Shown: in pieces, positions 10,471-21,640 of the stretch
How the letters are laid out: the number at the start of each line of letters is the position of its first letter
Position numbering within the stretch: the stretch's first letter is position 1
From: Heterodera schachtii
Taxonomy: Eukaryota; Nematoda; Chromadorea; Rhabditida; Heteroderidae
Assembly: GCA_023374025.1 (NCBI GenBank)
Contig: SIJG01000027.1
Span: 1,133,110-1,197,109, forward strand
Direction: 5' to 3'
Length of the DNA: 64,000 bases
The notes under the pieces: generated by a model
Told to the model about the DNA's origin: nothing
The model's input: the letters and a program-made list of their open reading frames with translations, nothing else
The model's database searches: none
Position numbers and translations under genes: made by a program

Positions 10471-10609
10471 ATAAAATACCTTTGGACTCATAAAAGTCGA
10501 TTGGACTAAAAAGCGCACAAGAGCCAAAAATAATTTGTATAATTTTGATGTTTTTTTACTTAATTTTTAATGTAAATTAATAAGATGTGAATAAACAATG
10601 TAATTAGGA

Positions 10610-10870
10610 GAAATGGCAATTTTTAGGGCATAAAATATTTGAGAGGAAAGGAAAGGGGGACAAAATGTAAATGGGACAAAATGGGAAAACATTCAAAATT
10701 GGCTCCAAAATTTGGATATGCGGGGAAAGTAAACGGGGACTCAGAAAAGCGGGGATGAAAATGGAAGTGATGAAGAGGAGGAAGTGATCTGATCAAAGAT
10801 CGGTTCGGGAATGGAATGCATGGAGCTTAAAACATTTCTAGTCAATTAATAATTGTTCATTTTTATTCTA
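10610..10870. repeat. Dispersed repeat fragment shared with 13890-14030
   Basis: Bases 10720-10850 ('AAGCGGGGATGAAAATGGAA', 'GATCTGATCAAAGATC', 'GAGCTTAAAACAT') match 13895-14020 closely. Because the second copy lies just beyond a solo LTR, this may be LTR-retrotransposon leader or LTR material. No ORF. Confidence 0.5.
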
Positions 10871-10964
10871 TAGAAAATGTGAATCATATAAATTTTTAAA
10901 TGATAGTTCATATAAAAGAACACAATTTATCATTTCGTTTTTCATATTATTTTATATAAAATTT

Positions 10965-11250
10965 TGTCAGCTTGCTAACTGCTGACTTAATTATTGCGGT
11001 AAATTTTAAATTATATTTCAGATTTTCAAACTTTTAATTTTAAAATTTCAATGGCAATGTTTTATGCTGTGGTTGACCGTCTCTTTGCTGTATTAATTAA
11101 TGCCTTTTAAGTGAGAAAATTTAAATATAATTTAATTTTGTATTTTTAGGAATTTTTTTTTAAATTAATTTATTAATACTTTTTTTAAAATTTTAGTCAC
11201 ACCTCCATTTGTGAAAAGTACAATTATCATTTACAAGATCATATTGGGTA
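10965..11250 (+). pseudogene. Internal fragment of a receptor gene (exons 3-5 remnants)
   Basis: The sequence holds the end of exon 3 (TTTGTCAGCTTGCTAACTGC to 10998, then GTAAAT), a shortened exon 4 (11051-11110), and the start of exon 5 after TTTTAG at 11196. Exon 4 has lost its first half and has a 4-base duplication (ATTAATTAATGCC instead of ATTAATGCC). Exons 1, 2 and 6-10 are absent. It resembles gene 3 most and is a dead fragment of a tandem copy. Confidence 0.75.
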
Positions 11251-11481
11251 AGAGAAAATTAATTGGATTTTTAAAAATTATTCGGCTACAAAAAGATGCG
11301 CATTTTTATCGTGACTGAAAAATGTTTGAATTTGTATTTATCATTCAATGCCAAATTTGGATTTTATCAAGAAATCCTAATAATTATACAAATCACGCAA
11401 TGTCAATTAAAATTTTTCGGTTAATTAATTAAAATAAAAAATGTGTAAATGTCACAAGACACCAAAATCATTTGTTAGCCC

Positions 11482-11490
11482 TTTATAAAT
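11482..11490 (+). promoter_or_regulatory. TATA-like element of receptor gene 3
   Basis: TTTATAAAT within 'TTAGCCCTTTATAAATCCAG' lies about 41-49 bases before the ATG at 11531. The same string with small changes precedes the first exons at 15894 and 20580. The downstream leader 'TTCGCAAAATTAAGCACAAA' is also conserved. This defines a second promoter type in the array, different from genes 1, 2 and 5. Confidence 0.45.
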
Positions 11491-11530
11491 CCAGCGACAT
11501 TTCACAATTTCGCAAAATTAAGCACAAAAA

Positions 11531-13441
11531 ATGGCTTCAATTAACACCAGCTCAGATGACAAGGTAAAATAAAATAAATATTTAATTTATTTTTTTAAAT
11601 AAAATTTTGAAAAAATCTTAAATTGGCATTGGGCGATTTATGCTTATTCCAAATGTGGAAATTTAAAAAAAAAATTACGAATAAAATGCTTAATTAACGA
11701 TTTTATGTTCTAACAAAAACAAAAATAAACATAAAAGCTAATTAAAAAGCTAGTTAAAATTTATTAAGATTTATTTGGCTATTTATTTTTATTTTAAATT
11801 AAAATAAAATAGGAAATCAACTTAAATAATTTTACTTTCTCAGATTTATTTGGCCTACCGTTTCGCCGGTCCATCTGCCGATTTGATTGTGCCGGCCGTT
11901 ACGTTGAATTTGGTTGCGTTGGTTGGCATTGTGTTGAACGGCACAGTTTTGGTGGTCACTGTCAAATCCAGGCAAATGCCATGGCATTTTTAAATATTTA
12001 AATTTCATTTTAACTATTTTAAATTAATTTTAATATTTCAATTTGCCATTTTTCAGTTCCCTCCGCGGCTCCGCCAATTTTCTGATGGCATTGATTTGTC
12101 TTTGTGAATTGGTCCACCAAATTGGGCACACTTTTTTCCTGGTTGTTGTCATTTCGGGCACTAATTTTGTCAGTTTGCTCACAGCTGACTTATTTTTAGC
12201 GGTAAATTTTAAAAATATTTAAATTTTTCAAAATTTAATTTAAAACTACTAAATTTTAGCCTTCAGTTTTTGCTTTAAATTGTGGCCTAATGGCAATGTT
12301 TTGTGCTGCGGTTGACCGTCTCTTTGCTGTATTAATGCCTTTTAAGTGAGAAAATTTAAATATAATTTAATATTTTTTTACGAATTTTTTTAAATAAAAT
12401 TTATTATTTTTCATTTTTAATATTATTTTTTTATATTAATTGCTTTATAATTTAGACATTCCTCCATTTGTGTTAAGCACAAATTCCCGTATTTGCTTGG
12501 CCACCTGCTCATTTGTATACTTTATGGTGCTTATATACAGTATCATGTGCTCGCTTCAGCATTAAAAAATGCGGGAAAGTATGGCAATTTTAAAATTAAT
12601 TAATTTTTTATAATTTTTATATATCAATTTTATTAAATAATTAGGCTGTTGGTTTTTTAGGCCGACCAACGGTTTATTGTCCGATGCTTTCCAGGATGAT
12701 ATTTACCAATTCTTCATCGGTGGATTTTACAGCATATCATTTGGTTGCATTTGTTGTTATGTGACCATTTTTTTGACTGTTCGGCTTCAAAAAGGCGGTA
12801 AATTCATTGGCATTTTGCCTATTGGCATTTTGCCTTAAAATGTCAAATTTAAATTAATTATTTTTTTTTTACAGTAACCCAACAAACAAATACACGACTG
12901 TTACGTTCTTTGGTCACAATTTTGTCCATAAACATTGGCGGCTATTTGAGCACTGTGATCATGATCCAGCTTCTTGCAACTATTGGCAAAATGTATTTGT
13001 GAGTTTTTATTTTTATATATTTTTTTAAAGTTAAATCCCCTAAAGGTCACCATTTCGAGTTTGGCAATTTTCTTTTGTTGTTTCCATTCTTTTAAATGTT
13101 GTTGCCGGATCAAATGTTATTGTCCTCTTTTTAAACAGGTCCAAATTTAATTTATTAAAAAAGATTAATTTTTTCTAATTTAATTTAATATAAAAAATTG
13201 AATATTTACCTTTTTAAATTTTTGTATTAAATTATTTTTTAAGCACTGAATACCGTCAATTGTTTAAAAAGGAACTACGTGTAGTGAAAGAACATTTCTT
13301 GAAAAGGAATGGTAAAAAATATTTTAATTACATATTTTTAATTTTTGAAATAATTAAAATTAAATTGCTTTTTTAGCTGTTCAACCCATTGGTATAATCA
13401 AAGTCAAATCGAACATAACTCGAGTACATCCCATCAAATAA
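11531..13441 (+). CDS. srsx-type 7TM chemoreceptor gene 3 (10 exons)
   Basis: Predicted 333-aa chemoreceptor. Exons: 11531-11563, 11844-11971, 12057-12201, 12260-12345, 12456-12578, 12661-12797, 12875-12998, 13046-13138, 13244-13311, 13377-13441. Exon lengths equal those of genes 1 and 2 except the last. The DR motif is VDRLFAVLMPFK. The extracellular-loop exon 6 (PTNGLLSDAFQDD) and TM5 (SFGCICCYVTIFLTV) diverge most from genes 1 and 2, as expected where ligand specificity varies. Exon 7 keeps QQTNTRLLRS and ends KMYL instead of PLLG. Intron 1 is longer (280 bases), intron 2 is GC-AG, and intron 7 ends in the weak acceptor CCTAAAG. No lesions seen. Confidence 0.86.
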
Positions 13442-13574
13442 ATTTTTGTGCAAATGCAAATTCATTTTGAATTCTTTTTCATTGTTACATTAATTTAATT
13501 ACGTGTTTCTATGTGTATTTTTGTTTTATATAAATTGGCTTAATAATTATTATAAATTTTTTCCAATTTCTTTA

Positions 13575-13839
13575 TGTTGAGCCGGTTGATTTGCTCAAAC
13601 AATTATTTGTGGAAGTCGAACAGCAAATAAATTTATTAAACACAAATGGAGAAATAAATAAAACAAATATTTGTCGGAGGGACGGAGCAAATTGGGGCAG
13701 CACAAAATAGGAAGGAAAACAACAGAATGAAAAAATGATGGACAAAGGGAAGGGAATATTTGGATGGGGAAAATCGATATGGGGTCAAAGAACCAAAGAG
13801 AGGGAATTGCAAATATTTGAATTATTTGCCTCTCTAACA
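13575..13839. mobile_element. Solo LTR, 265 bp, perfect 5-bp target duplication
   Basis: The sequence starts TGTTGAGCC and ends TCTCTAACA (TG...CA), flanked by CTTTA at 13570-13574 and 13840-13844. It resembles the 27835-28109 LTR: a 'GAAGTCGAACA' block followed by 'TTTATTAAA' near the start, then GA-rich sequence. No internal retroelement remains, consistent with LTR-LTR recombination. It lies downstream of receptor gene 3. Confidence 0.8.
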
Positions 13840-14035
13840 CTTTAATTTATAGGGTTTTGAATTTTTGTATTTTTTTTGCAGTTTATGGCCTTTTGCGCGG
13901 AATGGAAACGGGGAGCCAGAGATGCGGGGATGAAAATGGAAGTAATGAAGAGGGGGAAGTGACCTGATCAAAGATGGCACGGGAAATGAAAAATGTATGG
14001 AACTTAAAACATAAATATTGTGTCTTTAATTGTTA

Positions 14036-14105
14036 GATGAGAGAGAGAGAGAGAGAAACAGAGATAGAAAGAGAAAGAGAGAGAGAGAGAGAGTGAGAGA
14101 GACGA
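14036..14105. repeat. (GA)n microsatellite
   Basis: GA/GAGA repeats are interrupted by AAACAGAGATAGAAA. Simple-sequence repeat with no gene. Confidence 0.9.
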
Positions 14106-14639
14106 AGAAAAAGATTATAGCGGAAAAGAAATGAAGGAAATAGGCAAGGGGCTATTTTATCGATTGGGTTTTTGGCCCGGATTGTTAAGCATCCAAATCC
14201 AAAATCTTCGTCCCTTTTCTTTCACCATCTCACTTGTTTTGGAGATAACATAATGCTCTTTCCAATGATTTATTCTTTTTCATCCGCAAATCGTATATGA
14301 CGTGGCGATTTGGGTTGGATTCGTCCGGCTGATCATTTGGCCTTTGTTAATAACAATGATACGTACCCACGACATTCAATTGCGGTGCCTTAACTTGACA
14401 AAATTTTATGATACGATTGTGCCATAAAACTAAGTTTTTGAATTGTTTCGGTGATTGATGAATTCCACATGATCATCAGTACAAAGTTTCTTTTGCACGG
14501 TCCTGTTGTGCTTATCCGCTGAATGTATTTGTCTTTGTTTTCTTTTTCCTGCTTTTTCATTTGGGTTTCACGAGTGAAAAATTGTCCGAACTGGACGACC
14601 CAAAAACAATTCAGCGGGTGTTCTACCGTTTAAATCTTG

Positions 14640-15300
14640 CATTTGGCGTGCTTCTGTAGACAAAAAGTGAATTTAACACCCAGTGAACGTCGTATCGGGA
14701 ACATTTCTTCATTTGGTGTTTCAGAGTGTCATTGATATATTCCACACGTCCATTGTCCTGTGGATGGAATGGCGGAGAAAATGTTGTTTGATGCTATAAT
14801 TTCTAAAAAATCGGGAAATTCCATTGATTTCAAGGGCCGACCATTGTCCATGACAATTCCTTGGATTGCCATACCGCAAAAACAATCAGACAATACTTCC
14901 CGATGAGTAAATTTGCGGTTATCGTGTTCATTTTGGTCACTTCCGGTCATTTTCTGTAAACTTCCACAAGGTATTTGTTTCCGTCGACACAAAGACCATC
15001 AAAACCCATGTGCAGTCTTTCGTCGAATTCGGACCAAGAGGGCCATGGATGAAGCGTATTTTGGATGGCGTTTTGGCTGTTAAACGGCATTTTTCAAAGT
15101 TTCGTGTGCGATGTGTGTAAATATGATGTTCAGCACTCACTGAACCATAAGCTTTTTGACCAACCATTCCTGCAATAGCTAATGACTATTTACATTTATT
15201 CGTCATGCTGAATGTGTTCTACGATTTGATCGGCCATGACTGGCAATTGATGCACTGTTGTTTGGAATACATATTCAACTGCAGCGACACAAAATCCAAT
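14640..15300 (-). pseudogene. Degenerate retrotransposon integrase fragment
   Basis: On the minus strand, frames within 14729-15167 give GIVMDNGRPLKSMEFPDFLE followed by NIFSA and GQW. This is the classic 'D-NG..F.S..F..FL' then 'FS.P..P.NGQ.E' integrase core, including the second catalytic Asp. Upstream pieces (QTTVHQLPVMADQIVEHI) resemble the spacer before integrase. The frame is broken several times and the Glu of the DDE triad falls in a shifted frame. It is a decayed Ty3/gypsy- or BEL-like copy; the family cannot be fixed. Confidence 0.6.
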
Positions 15301-15424
15301 GTTGTCGGCCTCGGAATTGTTTAAATTTTATTCCAGCGAAGCTAAAGTATAATGTCTTTATCCTCATCCTGGAGTGGGTCGCGATGCTGTTTAATCAATC
15401 ATGCAAGGACATGGACATGGTCAA

Positions 15425-15560
15425 ATTTGTCCATTGACTGATTGTCTATTTTCGGATTGTATTTGACTGATTGTCCATCACTGACGGATTGCCTACTGTC
15501 GAGTTGTCCACTGACGGATTGTCTATTGACAGACTAATTATCCATCACTGACGGAGTTAA
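15425..15560. repeat. Imperfect minisatellite (GACTGATTGTCCAT-like unit)
   Basis: Repeated variants of 'TGACTGATTGTC' and 'CACTGACGGATTGTC' occur about seven times at spacings of 15-33 bases. It abuts the integrase relic and could be a degenerated coding repeat or a simple tandem repeat. No clean ORF. Confidence 0.65.
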
Positions 15561-15639
15561 TAAACGCAATTGGTCCCCTTTTGTTGTAAGAAAAAATTAA
15601 TTGGATTTTTTAATTTTAAAATTTTTACGCTACAAATAC

Positions 15640-15925
15640 ATGCGCATTTTTATCGTGACTGAAAAAAATGTTTGAATTTTGTATTTATCATTGCAATACC
15701 AAATTTGAAATTTGGTGGAAAATCATTAAAATTAAGAAAAATCACGCAATGTTCATTAAAAATTTCCATTTCATTAATCAAATGAAAAATGTAAGAATGC
15801 CAAAATTCATTGTAATTGTCATGACACAAAAATTTTTTGTTATCCATTTATAAATCAATGAAAATTTCGAAATTTCGCCAAATTAAGCAAAAAATGGTCC
15901 CAAATAACTCAGACAATGCGCTAAA
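15640..15925 (+). pseudogene. Relic of receptor promoter and exon 1
   Basis: At 15894 ATGGTCCCAAATAACTCAGA reads MVPNNSDNA, a version of the receptor first exon. The donor GT is changed to CT after AATGCG, so it cannot splice normally. The upstream 'TTATCCATTTATAAATCAAT' and 'TTCGCCAAATTAAGC' match the gene-3-type promoter. No exon 2 follows. Confidence 0.6.
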
Positions 15926-15996
15926 ATTAAATATAAAAAAGAATTAAATATAAAATAAATATTTAGCTCAATAAAAAATATTCCATTTCTTATGAA

Positions 15997-16142
15997 TAGG
16001 GATGCGATTTGTAGGCAAATGCATAAAATTTCTGCGCACTTAATATGCACAGAATTTGGGGATTTTTTTGCCTATTTCGCGATTTTTTCTGCCTTTTTAG
16101 GTGCCTATTTTGCGATTTTTGTGCCAAAAAATCGCATCCCTA
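15997..16142. mobile_element. Small TAGGG-ended MITE, 146 bp
   Basis: TAGGGATGCGATTT at the left and AAATCGCATCCCTA at the right are 14-bp perfect inverted repeats. The interior is made of GCCTATTT/TAGGCA repeats also found in 26825-27430. Flanks share ATGAA directly at both ends, but a full 8-bp duplication is not clear. Probably a short hAT-like MITE. Confidence 0.75.
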
Positions 16143-16199
16143 ATGAAATTTTCGTCATATTATTAAATGAAATAAACATTTGAATAGGCATTTGAAAAA

Positions 16200-17110
16200 T
16201 TATTTTTCTTTATATTGCCATATTTTCAAAATTTATATCAAAAAATTAAATGAGTCAATGTGTCCGATTGGCATTTGACCTGTTGAAAAATCTCTGGGAA
16301 TATTTATTCAATTAAATTAATAAAAAGAGACAGGCAAAAAAAAAAATTGGTGCCACTTTTAGATTTAGATTAATGTTAAATGTTAAAAACATGGGAAGAT
16401 TTTAATTATTAAATGACAAAACCATCACATCAAATGGGTGCCAAAAATTTTGAAGATTTCAGTTTTTTGTGACGATTTAAATTATTTAGCTCATTTTAAT
16501 TTTCTCGACAAATCAAAATTAATAATAAATCAGCTTTCTTTCTTTTTTTGTTCTTGTAAATCAAATTTTTTTATGTTTGCCCTTTGGGCAGATAAAAAAA
16601 AGTTCCATTTGTGTTCCGTTGGCTTACCTCATCAAAATGCAAATAACAATAAACTCATTAAAATTGCTGCACTAAATTAGCCGACAACTTGCACAAGAAT
16701 TGATGAACAATAAATTTTCATTTTTATATCAGAAAAATTAAAAAAAATTTTTTTTTAAAAAGATCTTTTAATTCAAATGTTAATCCTTTTGTCAATTTTT
16801 TATCAAATTGATTTATTTAATAAAATTATCCAAATTTGGGGTATTTTCTTCGCCAAATAAATAAAATTCATGAATGATTAATTTAATTTTGGTCATTTTG
16901 GGTATAATTTAATTAGGCTCCAAAATAATGAACTCCGTAATTATTTAAATTCATTTTTTCAAGTTATACATGTTTTAAAACCCAGTTTTATTATTGCGTT
17001 TTATTTTTTGAGTCACAACTTTCCTTCATTTTCCGATAAAATTTTAAAATTAATTTAAATTTTTTAAATTTAATTACAGCAGCTTATTTAAATCCATCAA
17101 TACGAAACGC
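16200..17110. other. Spacer with upstream-block copy before receptor gene 4
   Basis: Bases 16740-16990 are nearly identical to 6170-6410, the shared upstream block. 16200-16730 is AT-rich with no supported gene. The 80-codon frame at 16438 has no recognisable protein features. Confidence 0.5.
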
Positions 17111-17118
17111 TATAAAAA
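17111..17118 (+). promoter_or_regulatory. TATA-like element of receptor gene 4
   Basis: TATAAAAA lies about 59-66 bases before the ATG at 17177 and is followed by CTGCATCACAAC, like the gene 1 and 2 promoters. The gene behind it is a mosaic whose 3' part resembles gene 3. Confidence 0.45.
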
Positions 17119-17176
17119 AACTGCATCACAACAAAACAAAAAATCGCTTATTTTTCTAGCATTTCACAACCCAAAA

Positions 17177-18778
17177 ATGGCATCAATTAACGAAGGTTCA
17201 GAAGACCCGGTAAATTAATTCTTTTAATTATCGCTATTTAATTTATTAATTAGTTTATTATTTCCCCAGCTTTATTTGGCCTACCGTTCTGTCGGTCCGT
17301 CCGCCGATTTAATTGTTCCGGCTGTTGCGCTGTATTTGGTTGCAATTGTTGGAATTATGCTAAACGGCACAGTTTTAGTGGTCACTGTCAAATCCAGGCA
17401 AATGCCATGGCATTTCTTAATTTAAATTTCGTTTAAATTAATTTCAATTTCCCATTTTTCAGTTCCCTCCGCGGTTCCGCCAATTTTCTGATGGCATTGA
17501 TTTGTCTTTGTGAATTGGTCCACCAAATTGGGCACACTTTTTTCCTGGTTGTTGTCATTTCGGGCACAAATTTTGTCAGTTTGCTCACTGCTGACTTAAT
17601 TATGACGGTAAATTTTAAATTTTTTAAATTTAATTATTAAATTTAAAATTTTCATTTCAATTTTTCAAATTTTTATAAAATTTTACAATTTAGCCAATGT
17701 TATTTGCCTCAAATTGTGGCTTAATGGCAATGTTTTGTGCTGCTTTTGACCGATTTTTTGCTGTTGTCTCGCCATTTAAGTATGGAAATGAATTCAACAA
17801 ACATTAATTAACCTCAATTAATATTTTAATTGTTTAATTTTTTCATTTTTAGACACTCCTCCATTTTCACCAAATACAAAATCCCATATTTGCTTGGCCA
17901 TCTGTTAATATGTGTAATTTACGCTGCATTAGTTCAGTATTTTGTGCTCGATTATGCATTCGAAAATGCGGGAAAGTATGGCGCAATTTAATTTAAATTA
18001 ATTAATTAATTTTAAATTTATTCAGTCCAACCACCGGTGTTGTGGCCGAAACTTTGCTGGGCCCCGTTGGTTATAAATTCTTCGCCGGCACATTCATTAT
18101 TTCATTTTGTAGCACTTGCTGTTATGTGTCAATTTTTGTGATCATCCGATGCAAAAATGGCGGTAAATTTTGGCATTCATTTCTTTGGCATTTTATTTTG
18201 TAATTTCAAAATACTTTTTACAGTAACTCAACAGACGAACACACGAGTTTTACGGTCATTGGTCATCATTTTGTCCATTAACATTGGCGGATATCTGATA
18301 AATTTGGCCATGTATCAGTTGCTTTACGCATTTGGCTCCTTTTTGGGGTTTTTTAATTTTATTTCTAATTTAATTTTAAAAAAAATCCTAAGGCCCCCAA
18401 TTCGTGCATGGCAATTTGGTTTTATTTCTGGCATTCTGTTAAACGCTGCTGCAGGATCAAATGCTATTGTTCTTTTTTTAAACAGGTCCAAATTTAATTT
18501 ATTAAAAAAGGTTAATTTTTTCTAATTTAATTTAATATAAAAAATTGAATATTTCCCTTTTTAAATTTTTGTATTAAATTATTTATTTTAAGCACTGAAT
18601 ACCGTCAATTGTTTAAAAAGGAACTACGTGTAGTGAAAGAACATTTCTTGAAAAGGAATGGTAAAAAATATTTTTTGAATATTTTTAATTTTTAAAATAA
18701 TTATTTAATAATTTTTAATTTTCATTATTTTTAGCTGTTCAACCCATTGGAATAATTCGATTACATCACATCAAATAA
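17177..18778 (+). CDS. srsx-type 7TM chemoreceptor gene 4 (10 exons, mosaic)
   Basis: Predicted 326-aa chemoreceptor. Exons: 17177-17209, 17270-17397, 17463-17607, 17694-17779, 17853-17975, 18026-18162, 18224-18347, 18393-18485, 18593-18660, 18735-18778. The promoter and exons 1-2 resemble gene 2 (SVGPSADLIVPAVALYLV). Exon 9 and the flanking intron are nearly identical to gene 3, so it is a mosaic. The DR motif is FDRFFAVVSPFK. Exon 6 (LLGPVGYKFFAGTFIISFCS) is unique. Exon 3 ends LIMT where paralogues have LIMA or LILA. Intron 2 is GC-AG. Intron 7 is short and ends ATCCTAAG. The tail is the shortest of the array (RLHHIK). All frames are open. Confidence 0.85.
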
Positions 18779-18936
18779 ATAATATTTGTGCACATGCAAA
18801 TTCATTTTCAACTCTTTTCAATTATGACATTTGGTTTAATAATGAGTTTTCTATGGCATAGCAAAATATTTGTCGAAAAAAGATTCCATTTGCAATTAGC
18901 GATTTATCAAAAATTTTCAAACACAATTGTAATGAT

Positions 18937-19792
18937 TAGGGATGTCAATTTTATGTAAATACATATTTTTTTCCTGGATTCTCCATTCTATAAATAGTAT
19001 GAAAAACACTTTCTTTTCTGTGTTTGCATACAAAAATCGGGTCTTTTATTTACATATTTTTACATATTCGGGGTTTTTATACATATTTTACATATTTCGA
19101 CGTTTTATATATATTTGGTACGTATTTTGATTTTTTCTAACATTTTTCATTTTTTTTATACATATTTTGAGGGTTTTTATGGAAATTTTTGGAAATCCTC
19201 AAAAAAAAAAAATCCAAAATTTCGGCATGTACCCCTAAAAAAATACCAAATATTAATTTTTAAAATACTAAATGATGATTATAAGCCTAATTAGGTTACA
19301 TTTTGTGCATATCTTACCCTCTACGATGAATTTTTTTTCAAAAAATAACAATTTTAAAAATTTTATTTACATATTTGGTACATATTTTGGGTTTTTTTTT
19401 TACATATTTATGCACATATTTTATTGACTCCCTTTTCAGATAGTCAATAAGAAGTACTTCAAATATTTTATTTTATTTAAATTTAACTTAATTTATTGGA
19501 TTTTCCAATACTTCAATTTATTTTCACAATTATTTTAGTGAATTTTGATCGAACAAATTTATTTACGAATGAACGACAAAAAATGATGAATTTGCAAGGG
19601 TTTAAATACGGCAAAATTACATAGGCGGACAAATAATGTTGACTAATGTGATCAAAAGCAAAAAATGAACAAAGGTTACGAATTTGGCGTAAAATTATTT
19701 TAACCAGATGAATCATAAAATTTAAAATTCGTCGCGATCGATCGAATTCACGACATATTTTGACCACTTTTTTACATATTTTTGACATCCCT
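18937..19792. mobile_element. hAT-like transposon, 856 bp, perfect 8-bp target duplication
   Basis: TAGGGATGTCAA at the left and TTGACATCCCTA at the right are flanked by identical GTAATGAT (18929-18936 and 19793-19800). The left and central parts are rich in ACATATTT motifs. A 91-codon minus-strand frame (19513-19788) near the right end has no recognised domain; it could be a decayed transposase piece, but that is weak. No intact transposase. Confidence 0.85.
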
Positions 19793-19919
19793 AGTAATGA
19801 TCATTAAAATTTATTTTAATTATTGAAAATTTCATCAGATTTTGCCAATTTAAAAATTTTTGTGAAATTTCCAAAGGAATGTATAAACAGCACGCAATAA
19901 TACTCACAAGCAATTTTGA

Positions 19920-20440
19920 ATAATGAATTTTTGTAAAACATTAATATTTAATTGAAATACAAACTTTGGCTAGCTGGAAAACCGTACAAATTTAGAAAAA
20001 TCACTCAACAATGTTCATTAAAAATTTCCATTTCATTAATCAATGAAAAATGTAACAATAATGCCAAAATTCGGTGTAGCGATGAAAAATTGATAAAGGT
20101 CAGATTGAAAAACATCGGCTAATGAAACAATGCGGTAAAATTAAATATGAAAAAGAATAATTTAATAAAAACATTAAAACAAAATATTTAAATTAATAAA
20201 AGAGATACATCATTTCTTATAAAAATATTAAATTTTAATCATAATTATTCAATTAATAGGTTTTGAAAAATATATTTTTGAAAAAAAAATTTTTAGATGA
20301 TAATTTTCCACTGGCCTTAATTAAAAAACTAAGGCCTGAACAATGAATTTTTGTAAAACATTAATATTTAATTACAATACAAATTTTGGCTAGCTGGAAA
20401 ACTGTACAAATTTAGAAAAATCACTCAGCAATGTTCATTA
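19920..20440. repeat. Tandem duplication of receptor-upstream DNA (about 420-bp offset)
   Basis: 'AATGAATTTTTGTAAAACAT' through 'AAAAATTTCCATTTCATTAA' at 19920-20040 recurs at 20340-20455 with few changes. Between them, 20060-20135 resembles the promoter/exon-1 relics and ends AATGCG|GTAAAA like a first-exon donor. This is local duplication debris of the array. Confidence 0.6.
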
Positions 20441-20579
20441 AAAATTTCCATTTAATTAAGCAAATGAAAAAATATAAAATGCCAAATTTCTGTGTAAATT
20501 TAACAAAACACAAAAGCATTTGTTAGCCATTTATAAACCCAGCGGAAATTTCACAAATTTAGCCAAATTAAGCACAAAA

Positions 20580-21010
20580 ATGGCAACAATTAACACCAGC
20601 TCAGACGACCAGGTAAAAGAAATTAATAATTAATTAATTTTTAAATAAAATTTAAGAAAATTAAATTAGACATTGGTAGATTTATGCTTATTCAATTGTA
20701 AAATGTTTAAATAATTCGAATAAAAGCCAAAATGAATTGAATTAATTTTTTTATAAAAAAAAAAAAGTTTTTCTCTGTGATTTCTTTAAAAAATATTACT
20801 CGAATCACAAACTTTTATGCTTATTTTGCTTTTCTGTGCTTGATTTCAATGATATTTAACTAACGTTTTTTATATCGTATCAAAAACAAAAATAAACACC
20901 AAAATTAATTAAAAAGTTAATTAAAAGTTATTAAGACTTATTTGTCTCTTTATTTTTATTTTAAATTAAAATAAAATAGGAAATCAACTTAAATAATTTT
21001 ACTTTCTCAG
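20580..21010 (+). pseudogene. Receptor exon 1 plus intron 1, downstream exons deleted
   Basis: Exon 1 at 20580-20612 (MATINTSSDDQ) is intact, with donor GTAAAAG and the gene-3-type promoter upstream (CATTTATAAACCCAGCG). The end of intron 1 (20930-21009, ending TTTACTTTCTCAG) is nearly identical to gene 3 intron 1. After the acceptor, CATTTACTTAAA replaces exon 2. The breakpoint sits exactly at the intron-exon boundary, so the gene is truncated by deletion or recombination. Confidence 0.75.
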
Positions 21011-21529
21011 CATTTACTTAAAAAAAGGAAGTCCTATAAATTATTTTATTTTAATTCTCGAATACTTAATTTTAATGCTTAATTAACCCAAATTTTTTTT
21101 ATCACCCACCAAAATTCTTAAAAATTCGTTTTGAATACCAGCAGCGGAATTGAGAACAAACATTACGCCAAAAAACAAAATGAAAAAATATATGGGAAAT
21201 TAAATCAAAAAAATTGAAAATCAGTATGATCGGATGCCAGTTTTGGAATGATCTTGGTGTTAGTTAGGTACATGGGAATTTTTTTTTAAAATTTTTTATT
21301 GGAGATAATTAAATAAATGAAAATTTGGATTTGATGAGAAAATTATGTCGCCCATTAAACGTGGGATTTTTTATTCGACAAATTCCAATAGGCAAATTTA
21401 ATTAAAGAAATTGGAGAAAATGTAATAAAAGAAATATTAAATTCAGTTTAAACACACTAAAATTTAACAAATTGCCACCAAATTTGACCATAAAATGTCC
21501 TCAATTAACACCAGCTCAGATAATGCGGT

Positions 21530-21640
21530 AATAAATATTAAAAAATAATAATGAAAATATAAAATAAATATTAAAAAATAATAATGAAAATATAAAATAA
21601 ATATTAAAAAATAATAATGAAAATATAAATAAATATTTAA
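21530..21640. repeat. Short tandem repeat in intron 1 of receptor gene 5
   Basis: Three near-perfect copies of a unit of about 35 bases (AATAAATATTAAAAAATAAT + AATGAAAATATAA). Copies differ by single A insertions. Not coding. Confidence 0.85.

Noticed and set aside
15425..15560. Possible CRISPR-like array of spaced repeats
   Set aside because: Repeats are imperfect, spacers are not unique, and the context is a eukaryotic retroelement relic; a minisatellite explains it.
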